This document shows positions 33,143-57,543 of a DNA stretch of 64,000 bases, piece by piece; the stretch's first letter is position 1; each line of letters opens with the position of its first letter. The notes under the pieces are model-generated. The model was not told the origin of the DNA. It did no database searches and was given only the letters and a program-made list of their open reading frames with translations. The DNA lies in contig RPFO01001203.1 in assembly GCA_009746045.1 (NCBI GenBank), positions 1 to 64,000 of the forward strand. The letters run 5' to 3'. The DNA comes from Mesostigma viride (lineage: Eukaryota > Streptophyta > Mesostigmatophyceae > Mesostigmatales > Mesostigmataceae). The translations under genes and the position numbers were made by a program.

Positions 33143-34791
33143 GCGACTCTGCCTCCCCATACCTCTGCTGCAGAAACTCAGCAACATCGCTTGACAGCAA
33201 ACGTGCCCGCCTAGCATCGTCCTGTGGCAACAAGTCTGCCTTCCTTGGGGGATGATACCCAGCCTTCCTGCCCCCCTTGCCCTTCCTGCCCACCCTAAGT
33301 GATGCTGGTATGGCACGGCCCCTCCAGCCATGAGCGGATTGAAGAAACACTCCCATCCTTCTAGTCTTCTTCTTGAGTTCATCCTCCAGCTCTGCCACTT
33401 TTGCTGTCAACTTAGTCTCACGATCCTTGCCAAGGCTGACATCATGCAGTGCTGCCTTGAGCTGCCTTCTAAGCGACTGAACAAGTCTTGGTTCCGTGCT
33501 GCGTGGCTGCAAAGTGCTGACAGGCGTGACGGTGGACACCTGAGTTGGCCTAAACCTCCCAGATGAGCCCCTTGCATGGTGGCGGTTGTCATGATTTCCC
33601 GAGCCTTGCTTCATGCTCTGCATGCACATTAAAATGCCGCGTCATCATCACACAAGCAGCAACACAAGTGCCAGGCATGCACTTATTAAAGGCAAGGTCC
33701 ATACCTGCCACAAAACTGGGGAGTGCTCAAGGACGATAGTTGACTTGGCGGAGAAGGCACCAGTCGATGTTGTTGGCCCAGTGACCGAGGTTGTTTACCA
33801 GCAGTGCCTCTATAAACCGCTGGAAGGCAGGGGTGATCTGGGCCAGCTCCACGTCGCTCAATGTGTTCACCCTCCCCCCCAGCGGGCCTGTGATGCGCAC
33901 ATCACGAGCAGTGACACGGCGAGGCAGCCTAGGTGCAGCAGCACGCCGAGCACGTGCACGTGTGACAGGGCGAGCCTCCTCCTCCTCACTCCCGCTAGCG
34001 CTACCCTCATTGCCAAGCAAGTCAGCACGCCAGTTCATTGGTGCTGAGGCAGGAGGTGGGTTATTCAAAAGCCATTGCATGGCTGCATCGCGTGTGGCTT
34101 GTGGGATGGCTGGCACAGTGCAGTTGGCTGTGCTCCTGTCTAAGGCACGCGAGGCAGCCACACGCTGGACAAAATTCCTCACCCCTTCTACCGTGTTCCT
34201 CCCCCCAACCCGTTGGCAGCAAGCTCGTTGAATTGATGATCCCTAGCCACATTCACACTCCCCATTGGGTTTACCACGACCCAGCTGAAGTGAACTGTCA
34301 ACTTGGTGATGCCCTGGTGGGGAGATTGAGTCCAAACAAGCTTCATGGGACTCAGGGGCCACAACACCTACACTGCCAGCTGAAAACAACACTGCTCCCT
34401 CCCATTTATTCTCCCCAGGCACAGCCTGCTTGAGGAGATCTTGAATGTCTCGAGGAAGCATCAATAGGCGCACTTTACGCTTCTTTGGCGCTGCCTGGTC
34501 ATCCTCACGCTCGCGGCTCCAGTTTTCTATTAGGCGCCCGTAATTTGTAAACATGGTGCGCTCAATCGGCTCAGGAAAAGGAGACACGCTGGGAAACTTG
34601 TTGGCGAAAGGTGTGGGCTTCACTAAGCTGTAAATGCGGTTCTGGACGTGTGCGTACCACTCTCTTGTGTCGACTCCAGCCATGCAGCTCGCGTCTGTGC
34701 CGCAGGAATCACAGACGTAGTTGAGCGACGCGTGCAGGCGCTCATCGCACCTTGGGCACGAGAGTAGCGAGGGATGTGCTCTGGAAGCCAT
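33143..34791 (-). pseudogene. DDE-type transposase, N-terminal part
   Basis: Reading from 34791, MASRAHPSLLSCPRCDERL and a later CDSCG form a zinc ribbon. APKKRKVRLL is a nuclear signal. The next segment (34182-33727) is acidic and basic by turns, and the following one (33617-33143) has a predicted coiled coil near TAKVAELEDELKKK. A GT-AG intron fits 33618-33704. The segments are not all in one frame, so either further introns or decay separate them. The last segment is cut by the 1699-bp element at 33138 and resumes at 31435. Confidence 0.5.
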
Positions 34792-35242
34792 TTAAACGGC
34801 CTGAGAAAGTGGAACGACCAAATTCGAAGAAACCAAACAGTGGCATATTTTTACGTTAGTGCACCATTACCGCTCCCGCAAGCACCTCCCAGCAACAACA
34901 TAATTTGCGGTAGCGCAGCATTTACAATGGCAGTCGTTTTAACAAAAAGTTTTTCGGTCAAAAATTTTTGAATTAGTCATAGAATCGAGGGAGCGGCTTA
35001 CCTCGAACTGCACTGTCGCCGTTTTCGATAAGTTTCCGGTGTGACTTTTTGGGGGTCCACTGCAAAATGCAGCGGACCTGACCCGGCCGACCTCGCGAAA
35101 ATGCCCGCCCTTTTTCTGTTTTCCTGAAAAAATGGGCCGATTTCTTTAGGATAAAAAAATATCTACGTGAAGTAGATGAGTTATGAAGGCTCAAAATGAA
35201 TTCGCTGTCCGCAATGTGTTCTCAGGACGGTCGCTAGGATTT

Positions 35243-35503
35243 TCACGGCCGCCATGGGTGCTGCGTGACTTTTTGCCTCGTCGTCACCTTCCCGCCCACC
35301 AGATTTTCGGGATCTCGCGCCAATTTGGTGACGGAGTAAGTTGGTCGTTTTTGGCGGGGGTACGGACCGTTGTGGGGGGTTGTCGACGTTATAAACCAGT
35401 AGCTGTGGTTTTTCCCGCACCCCGAGCACACCCCGGACGGGGACAGCAAGCCCCGCCCGCAGGATAAACACCGGGCGATGTTGCTGCGCCCAAGGGAAGT
35501 CAT
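35243..35503 (-). pseudogene. Second zinc-ribbon ORF fragment
   Basis: An 86-codon frame begins MTSLGRSNIARCLSCGRG and has CSGCGK downstream, the same CxxC...CxxC layout as the N-terminus of the transposase 450 bp away. It may be an N-terminal exon of the same locus or a second truncated copy. The sequence from 35510 to 36538 shows no gene; a GC-rich end-like stretch is at 35983-36020. Confidence 0.4.
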
Positions 35504-36542
35504 ATAGCTGCAAGAAAAGACGTAAAAGCGATTAAAAGCACGACATGCAGTGTTGCCCCTGTCAGCGCTCCTATAATTCTCACTTTTTTGCGGAAGGGGC
35601 GTAAAAATCGGAAACGCAAAATTAAGGGAAATCCATCGCTGGGTTTCTTTGAAATGATGTTAGGAACTGGTAGAACGTGTTCGCTTCCACCGTCAAGTAG
35701 TTTGGGCAACGAGACCTTACCTTAAAGATGCACGGGGCTGGTCGGACGGCGAGCAAAAACTGCGCCAACTGCGTGCTTGTCCTCGTTCACACCCAATACA
35801 GCAGCGTTTCGCGAGTTTTTTTGTGAATATTATTTTTCCCTATGACAATGCCGTTCGAACAAGCGAAATCCGGTACACAATGGCTTCGTATTCCGTGAGC
35901 AATAAATTTTCAGCTACCATAGCCGTGCACACCGAATTTCAGTCAACATTGCACGCGCGCACCGAATTTCGTCAACTTTCGCGCGGGAATTACCGGGGCG
36001 GTACCGGCGCTGCGCCGGATTGATGTGGGATGATGCTTTGGCTATGGCTGCCTGATTCAGTCATATTTGGTCATCCAGTCATGATGTTTGATGCATGTTT
36101 GATGCTGTATAACTTATACAACACCTATTTTCAACGTTTTGACCCTCCAAGCTCACTATGGCCCCGTTTATGGGGCTCGTGTCGTTGCGTCATGTTGTGA
36201 AGAGCTCTCATTTTTCCCACTGCGTTGTACTGCGTTGTAATTGTGATGCTAATGAAAAATAGCTCCAGTGGCCCAATGGGCCTGAGTTTTGTTTCACAGC
36301 GCCTGCATATGTTGCCCATAGCTCGTGCAAGAAGCCAGATTTTTTTCATGAACCATTTGTGAATAAGCACATGACTTGTGACCTAGGGTCAAGAAATCGC
36401 GGTCATGGTCAGACCCCCCTGTATTCAAACCAGTGTATCTCTCTAATGAATTAGCATTTTGTAGGTCTGAGGAGCTCAAAAAGTTCTTTGATTGATGGGC
36501 TTTCAGGAAAGTATATACATGACCATGAAAAAAATTCCTTAG

Positions 36543-38241
36543 CCCCTAAATGGGCAGAAATACTGCCGATGCATCGGCTGTAACTTCACAATTTTGCAAA
36601 CCAGATGCCATCCAACCCACCCATATCCAATGGCTGTCCTTGGGGGCCAAGCATGTCCATGAGTTGCCCTTCGGGTTGGTATATCACAACCTTACATATA
36701 TGCAGGGTAGGCCATGTATAACTGCCTTCAAAGTCAGGGGGGTCAAGACGAGCGTTTTCATTTTTGGTAGAATGTGCATTTTGAATTATGTTGTAAGAGC
36801 TAGGCACCTACCACTTCAGGGATGATAAACAATTAGTTGCTGAACAGTTTGAGCCATTGGGGTCATCATTTGGGTGGGTATACCAGCAGTTACACCCAGT
36901 ACAGCCCATAGGGGTACCGTTGGTAAAAAGCAACCAAGGGGGTAGGAGTGGGCATACTACCTACTAATACCTACTAATATGGCCCCCAACCATGCCACAC
37001 AATACATTTCCCTTCCACAATGATGGGGAAACATAACTGCATCATCACACTGCCCTTACATGGCACCTATGTGCAGGTGCCACCTTGTCCATGCACGTAG
37101 GTAACGTGGTGCGGATACCCTACGCAAGGCATGCATTCTAGGAGGCAGCCACCAACAAACTAGTGATTTTAAGCCTATTTCAGCTTGCCCTAGCAAGGAT
37201 AAACTAGGCCTAAGCTGCTATAGCTTGCCAGGTGATGGCCAGCACACCTGGTGGCACATGCTGACAATGGGAAGCTTCTACTCACCGGTTACATGCTTGA
37301 TGATGCCACAGAGACCAGCCAACTGCCTCACACTCATGCAATATGTGTGTGGGAAATGTATAACAAACATATATGGAGGTATTCAAACCCATACAGCCTC
37401 TAAAACTTTTCACCATCACCCTGTGGCAGGTCAACTGACTGAGGGAAGCATCTAAGAAGGGTGTTTTAGAAAGGGGCCAGGCCAGGGTCAAGAAAGAGCA
37501 TGAATAATGCAAAAAGAATGTGCTACACAAGCTAGAACGTATATATAAACGCCAAACATCGATAGGAAAACGATAACTCAGCTTTACCAGGCATGGATGG
37601 CGTTACCTTGGCCCAGGCGGTGGCCGCAAAATGGCGCATTTCGGCACACCAAAGTTGTGCAGCATGGTCGCTGGATTCGGCGATTTCTGGCCACCCTTGC
37701 ACGTTTACGACTACTATGTATCATAAAAAGTACAAAGAAACCAATATATCCTTTAAAATACGCCGGAAAGTTATTGCTGTCAACGTTTCTATCGTCCGGC
37801 CTGATCGCAGTTTTTTCCAGCAAGAACGCTGCCGACACCTATCAAATGGCATTCCCGCGAACCGAAAATTGGCCTGTATCATCTTTAGGACGTATAAAAT
37901 CAATTTCATGAGTTTGGTCAGAAAATTCGAACGCAAACGTAAATGCCATGCGTGGGCGCAAGCCGCCATGGCCAGGTCGTCGTTTTCCGGAATGCACGTT
38001 GTACGTGAAAAAGTACCCTGACCCCTTGTACTTTGACCGGCCAGAACACCTCTATAACTTTGTCAGAAGTATGCAAACCCTAGTACCATGCTGTGAGGAA
38101 AATTATAAACTTTCGATCTTCTCAGCTAAACTTTTCCTAATTCTCAATAGTTTTCGCGGCATTTGGTCCCCCGAGAAGGGGCCGACGTGTCGGCTGTAAC
38201 TCAGTTTTAGGCGGAAAATCGGCAGCCAGACCATTTAGGGG
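36543..38241. mobile_element. 1699-bp TIR element, copy 2 (TTAG target)
   Basis: The ends are CCCCTAAATGG and CCATTTAGGGG, flanked by TTAG at 36539-36542 and 38242-38245. The interior matches copy 1 in reverse over its whole length. Parallel translated frames (for example 32226-32456 minus and 37225-37455 plus) differ at only a few residues. The target differs by one base from TTAA, giving a TTAR preference. Confidence 0.88.
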
Positions 38242-38859
38242 TTAGGTGCTATACGCGTTCTAAAAAAAGCTTACAACGCGATATATCGCGTTCTAATTAA
38301 AAAAACACGGGTTAATTAATTTATAACATTTAATATGGTAGCTCGAGCCCGCCATGATCTTATCCGCTTTTGAGTCTTTCAGGATGATGGATATCGCGTT
38401 TGCATGCCATCATTATGTCCTAGACTATCACTTGGATGACATATCCACAGCAATAGAGCACTCATGTGTGTGATTGCGGTTTCCTGGAGACTCCAGGAAA
38501 CCGTCGCGACAACTGGCGCCTCAGCCAGATCTCAAGGTGCTAGCTCCGGATTGTACTGAAGGATGCCGACAAGATGTCAGCAGAAGAGCAGGCCGCTGTG
38601 GCGCACCGGGACGACTTCCTGGCAGTCTTCGACGCCAGGGGCAGTCGCCAGCAGTTACACGCCATTCCGCCGCCGGGTGATATTTCAGTGATCGATCCTT
38701 CGCGGTATCGCTGCCAAGTACCGTCTGGCTGCCCGCACCCTCCCCTCCTTGCCTCCGCGCCGACAGCTTGCTGTCCACCGGCCGCCATGCGCGCACCGAC
38801 AGTGGTCGCGCCGCTAGGCAGATGCTCCGCCGCAACCTAGGGACCCGACCGCCAAACCT

Positions 38860-39973
38860 GGGCTGCAAGCGGCTCTGCGGGTCGCCTACGAGCAGGCTGA
38901 GAAGGCAGACGCTCAGCAGATGGTGAAGGACCTGCGCAGCTGTTAGCAGAAGCACGACGGCAAAGGGGCCTGGTTCTGGTACAAGCGCCTCGGGCCGACC
39001 CGGACGGCCTCGGCCGGCCCCACCGCCACGACGTTCCCGGCGCCCCAGCCAAGTGGCTTCGTACCTGGGCCGCGGCCACTAGCCATGCCGAGGGCGTGGG
39101 GACAGCTGCGCCGCCCCCGCCCCTGCTCCCAGCCGCCGCCGCCCGCCCGGAGCCCGCCCCGGCCCCGCCTTGGTCAGCGGCGGACTACCTAGCCCCCCCG
39201 CTGATCGGCCCGCTTGGCGACCCGTCAGACATGGCCTCCTTTCACCTCTCGCGAGGTCACGGACTCAGGCGGTCCAGAGTCTGCGTTACGACGCCGCCAC
39301 CGGCTCCGACGCGCTTCCAGCCGCCGTTGCCGGTGAATTAAACTTGCAGCCAAATTCGAGGACACTGGTGTCATGCTGCTCTTCCGGGATATCTGCAACC
39401 GCCTTCTGCTGTCGTCGCAACCGCCTCCAGCGGCCTGGCAACACAGTTTTCGCATGCACGATGCTGTACAAACAGGACCTGTTTAAGGTCCTCGTCCTTC
39501 CTGTTCTTACATATGGGGCCGAGACGTGGACCCTCACCGCCGTCGGACCTGGCCCGCAAGCTGGACGGCGCGGTCACCAACATGCTGCGATCCATTTTCA
39601 GAGTAGGATATGCTGCTCATGTCCACAATGAGGACCTGTACCTTGGCATGCCATATATCACCATGCAGCACCATTAAGCAGCGGCGCCTGCAGCTAGTTA
39701 CTAGGGCACTTAGCTCGCACCAACCAGGTAGACACCTCACGTGGCCCCCCCGCGGGACTGCGCCCAGCTCAGCCTGGCCGGCACCTCCTTACGTGGGCCG
39801 GGCCCCGTGATGCTAGACGCCGCAAGGCCCGCACCTTCAAAGAACAGCTCGTAGAGGACATGGGGGGCCTAGGCCTCTCCGTGATTTGGAAACAGATTAT
39901 GGACAAGGCCAAGTGGGCCCAGGTCATCGAGGACAACGAGCCCCGCCCCGTGGGGAAGCGCCCGCATGCGTAA
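38860..39973 (+). pseudogene. LINE reverse transcriptase remnant
   Basis: Several frames carry non-LTR retrotransposon ORF2 hallmarks: GKGAWFWYKRLG upstream, REVTDS near 39250, KFEDTGVMLLFRDI-like sequence near 39360, and TLYKQDLFKVLVLPVLTYGAETWTLT-type residues near 39460-39540, the post-RT region of L1-like elements. The end is GLGLSVIWKQIMDKAKW, with the stop at 39971-39973. Frameshifts and stops are frequent. The 3' region (39974-40210) ends GGGAGCACGAGTCTAATTAA, followed by a (TTAA)n tail. Confidence 0.7.
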
Positions 39974-40214
39974 ACATACGGGAATTAAGCACGCCAGACA
40001 GGTCCCCTAGGGTAGAGTTGATGTTGATAGATTTTGTAGATAGATGTTGTAGATTCTGATTTCTGATTTGGCACGCCGCAAAGGTGAAAACCATTTGCGT
40101 TCAGTGCCGGATAGCTGTTGTAGATAGATTAGACCGGTACGTAGGACTGTTTGCACCCATCCATCCATCCATCGGGGTTAATGCTCCATGACTCCCCAAC
40201 GGGAGCACGAGTCT

Positions 40215-40244
40215 AATTAATTAATTAATTAATTAATTAATTAA
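40215..40244. repeat. (TTAA)n tail of LINE
   Basis: Tandem TTAA immediately follows the LINE 3' end. Element copy B is inserted in it, and TTAA resumes at 43317-43368. Confidence 0.9.
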
Positions 40245-43200
40245 GGGGAGGGTCCCATGGAAATGTATCAAAACTGAAGCCCCCTAATAACTACAGAAAT
40301 GCAACTGACAACCACTGAATGATGTTTGGGGACCATAAACATGATGTTTGGGCATGCATACCACCACTTGTTGGGGGTACTACCCCCAGCCATACACCGG
40401 CTATGAGCTAAAAATAGAAAAAAACGCTGTCCGGGGCACATCTTGCCCAGAACAGTGGGAGAACCAGTTGCATGAAAAAAGTAATACCCATATAAAAATG
40501 TCATGGGACATGGATTCTACATAATTGGATCAACAAAATCAGCACATCCCTTTGAGTTATTAATTTTTGGGCCAAAAATACGCTTTTTTAGGCGGGGCGT
40601 ACCCATACACACTCATAACACATCAATTAGGCCTAAAAAGTAATAGTCAAATTCTGTCATGACCATAGAAGGCACTGTCAAAGTTTGGTGGCATTCTGAG
40701 CTCAGCTGTAGCAGTTATTAATTTTGGCAGTTGGCCACCTGTGCAGGCGCTAAGGAAGGCATTAGTAAGTATTAAGGCACACTAACACTTCCTATGCCAT
40801 CCAAAAGGCTCCTGACCATGCCCAATTCGACCACAATGTACAAGGAGGTGGCTGGGCACGTCATGTGCCCTTGCCTTACCTCGACACGGGCAACCTGTTG
40901 CGTGTGTGCACAACAATGAGGCAGGTAGCTCTACATGCCTAGCCGACACTTCTAAAGCATATTCCAGGTTTATGGTGTGGGCATCATCCCAAAACCAAGC
41001 TCAAACACACCCTAGAAAGCCATATCCACTAATTGCCCAACAAGGGTAACAACAGACAGTCCACAGAGAAAGCAGAGTTATCATACATGCTGATTGCCAA
41101 GGCTTCTCACCATGGTTACCTTGCCTTGCTAGCATATGAATTAGGGCTCTCCCATTTTAGTGGGAGAAAGGCCAACAAGACAACGATAATCCCTACCTAC
41201 GTGCAGTTCCACCCATGCAGTATGCCCCTCAGAAAAACCACTGCCACCTTTCTTTCCAGCGCAATTGTTTGCCAAGAAACAAACTCAAGCTTGTGAGCCT
41301 CTAACCACAATGAAGCCTCTGCTAAGAAAGGCCGCGTCAATATTCACACAAAACTGAGTGCTGTTAGCAATCTCCTTCCAAGAAACCACTCAGCAAATCC
41401 CTGACAACTTGACGATATGCCACGGTCACGCTTTGACACGTCCCAGCCATGCAACGTACATAAAAACCACTGAAAGGTGCCAGGAATCTGGCGATGCGCA
41501 GCACGGAATGGCATTATACCTGGCGCTAACTGCACGGAAAAAAACCGAAAACTTGCGTTGATAATTAACCCATAAAGGAAGCGAAACATTCATAGGGTCA
41601 CGTTGATCACACGATCGTACCATTACCGGAATTGTCCTTCGCCCAGCGGCGCAAGAAAGAACAACCTTCCATGGAATAATAAGACGCGCATCCCGCGAGC
41701 CTGGAGAGTGTCTTATACCGATCATGACGGAAATCTTGCCGAAACCCAGCAAATTTTTTAAAGCTTTACCAATAACAATTTAAACGCATCCTTGACGCTA
41801 GGTAAAGCCCATAAAACCTGACAATCACCGCCGCCAGCGTGCATTCTAATTTATTCCTCTCGACGAAAACATCAGATTGGACCCCCGTGGCGATGGTCAT
41901 CAATAAAATCATCGACACTGCAAAAAACGCGAACTCCGCTACGAAGTAGTATCATTTACTCATCGTCTTTAAGATTCGCTCAGTTTCTCTGCATTCCGCG
42001 AGCTATCTTTTTCTACTCTGCCTGAAAGCACGTCGCCATGGCCAGCTCCGGTAGGGGTGCGCGCACCGTGCACCACTTTTTCACGGTACGGACGGGTACC
42101 GCGAATTTTTCATATAACTGCACGGAAAAAAACCGAAAACTTGCGTTGATAACCCATAAAGGAAGCGAAACATTCATAGGGTCACGTTGATCACACGATC
42201 GTACCATTACCGGAATTGTCCTTCGCCCAGCGGCGCAAGAAAGAACAACCTTCCATGGAATAATAAGACGCGCATCCCGCGAGCCGGGAGAGTGTCTTAT
42301 ACCGATCATGACGGAAATCTTGCCGAAACCCAGCAAATTTTTTAAAGCTTTACCAATAACAATTTAAACGCATCCTTGACGCTAGGTAAAGCCCATAAAA
42401 CCTGACAATCACCGCCGCCAGCGTGCATTCTAATTTATTCCTCTCGACGAAAACATCAGATTGGACCCCCGTGGCGATGGTCATCAATAACAACAATCAT
42501 CGACACTGCAAAAAACGCGAACTCCGCTACGAAGTGGTATCATTTACTCATCGTCTTTAAGATTCGCTCAGTTTCTCTGCATTCCGCGAGCTATCTTTTT
42601 CTACTCTGCCTGAAAGCACGTCGCCATGGCCAGCTCCGGTAGGGATGCGCGCACCGTGCACCACTTTTTCACGGTACGGACGGGTACCGCGAATTTTTCA
42701 TATAACTGCACGGAAAAAAACCGAAAACTTGCGTTGATAACCCATAAAGGAAGCGAAACATTCATAGGGTCACGTTGATCACACGATCGTACCATTACCG
42801 GAATTGTCCTTCGCCCAGCGGCGCAAGAAAGAACAACCTTCCATGGAATAATAAGACGCGCATCCCGCGAGCCGGGAGAGTGTCTTATACCGATCATGAC
42901 GGAAATCTTGCCGAAACCCAGCAAATTTTTTAAAGCTTTACCAATAACAATTTAAACGCATCCTTGACGCTAGGTAAAGCCCATAAAACCTGACAATCAC
43001 CGCCGCCAGCGTGCATTCTAATTTATTCCTCTCGACGAAAACATCAGATTGGACCCCCGTGGCGATGGTCATCAATAAAATCATCGACACTGCAAAAAAC
43101 GCGAACTCCGCTACGAAGTGGTATCATTTACTCATCGTCTTTAAGATTTGCTCAGTTTCTCTGCATTCCGCGAGCTATCTTTTTCTACTCTGCCTGAAAG

Positions 43201-43316
43201 CACGTCGCCATGGCCAGCTCCGGTAGGGGTGCGCGCACCGTGCACCACTTTTTCACGGTACGGACGGGTACCGCGAATTTTTCGGCGCCAAAAATATTCG
43301 CGCCGGGACCGTCCCC
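40245..43316. mobile_element. TIR element family X, copy B, with triplicated right end
   Basis: The ends are GGGGAGGGTCCC and GGGACCGTCCCC, with TTAA on both sides (40241-40244, 43317-43320). It lacks the 1722-bp nested insertion of copy A (empty site near 41029). The last 588 bp or so occur three times in tandem (junctions near 42115 and 42703), including the same 107-codon frame in each. No transposase is recognised. Confidence 0.88.
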
Positions 43317-43529
43317 TTAATTAATTAATTAATTAATTAATTAATTAATTAATTAATTAATTAATTAATGTGTGTGATCCACTATATCCCCCCCCCCACT
43401 TAATCCCGCGCCACCCACTAGCTGTCAAACCTGGCTACGTGCGCGCCAAACTATGTGCGCATTTCCCATGAATACAGCAAATTGTATGTGCTGCCAATCC
43501 TGCCTGCGCCCGCGTGTGCAAACCCGCGG

Positions 43530-43770
43530 GAGGCACGCCAGACAGCTCCCCTAGGGTAGCGTGTTGTTTAGATAGATGTTGTAGTTAGTGATGTTGTTTA
43601 GATAGATGTTGTAGGTAGATGATGTAGATAGATTAGACAGGTAGGACTGTTTGCACCCATGCATCCATCCATCCATCGGGGTTAATGCTCCGTGACTCCC
43701 GGCCCAACGGGAGCACGAGTCTGATGATTCAATGAATGAATGAATGAATGAATTAATTAATTAATTAATC
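43530..43770. repeat. Orphan LINE 3' end with TGAA/TTAA tail
   Basis: This repeats the 39985-40240 sequence: GCCAGACAGCTCCCCTAGGGTAG, the TAGATAGATGTTGTAG run, CATCCATCCATCGGGGTTAATGCTC, and GGGAGCACGAGTCTG, followed by (TGAA)n and (TTAA)n. It marks the 3' end of another insertion of the same LINE family. From 43770 to 44440 there is no gene. Confidence 0.75.
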
Positions 43771-44347
43771 CTGCCTGCTTGTCACAACACATTTCAGGCT
43801 TTGGCGTGCTCAGGCTATGAGCGAGGCGTGTGCGCATCAATCGAATCAGCCTGCACGGCAGCAATGCCATAATGATTACGCGCGACGCTCAGTCATCATG
43901 ACATAATGACTGTGCCGCGTCCGATATCTACCAGCGGTAGACTGAACATACTACAAAAGTAAATATTCAGCCACAAGCGTCGTAGGGTTGGGTTCTAGCA
44001 TCCGGCGCGGCGCTTCACACCGGCCGGTACCCAGACTTGAACAAATCCAAGCCAAACGGCTACCGCGGAACCAAACCAACGGAACTGAACTGGCCGTAAT
44101 TGATTCGGTGAACAGCCGTTTCTCGAGTGCACGGACGTAAATGATCACGGATGTGACATGGATGTGAATGGAGATGAAAATGTGTAGCCTTGTTCATTGA
44201 AATTATGGATTGCTATCGCTAAGCGCGACTAGATGACCTAGGCGGTGGGGCCGGAAATCTTGCTCTATCAGGGCGTGGTTTAGAGTACAGTATTACTGTT
44301 CGGCTGTCTGCCGACAAAACTGCCTCACAAAGCAACTTGAGATGCCA

Positions 44348-44352
44348 TTACA
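44348..44352 (-). terminator. TGTAA poly(A) signal of the AlaRS gene
   Basis: TGTAA (TTACA on plus) lies about 100 nt beyond the stop. TGTAA is the established poly(A) signal of chlorophyte algae. Confidence 0.5.
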
Positions 44353-44449
44353 TATCCTATGATGATTGTCACACTCAACTAAAAGAAATGATGTGACGAC
44401 CAGAGCAGCCTCTGAATGGGCAGTTCATATGACAAGCGCCGTCAGCCAT

Positions 44450-57164
<12,715 letters not shown>

Positions 57165-57507
57165 GGAGGCATGCGCTTGCGGTTGACAGGGACATGATGA
57201 AGAAGTCGGATGAAAAAAGTGACCCTATGTTAGGAATAATTCCAAAGGTTGGCCCTGGCAAAGCCCAGGGTGCCTGCGATGGCATGCACCTACGCGCAGA
57301 GAGCCGTTGCCCTGCGCTTGCAGGAGGCACTGGACTGGATGGCAGGGAAGGGGGAAAGGGAGGGCAAGGGACAGGATGGCAAGTGCTGTGGACAACAATA
57401 GCTTGCTTCCTTGTATTGCTACTCAATAAGGATTAGAAAAAATCCACATAGGCAAACATGGCATCGTTGCAAGCCCACATGGGCGTCATGCATGGAAGCC
57501 AGCAGTG

Positions 57508-57543
<36 letters not shown>

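Noticed and set aside
33727-34433. Plus-strand frames of 131-146 codons
   Set aside because: Antisense shadows of the transposase N-terminal segments; no domain features.
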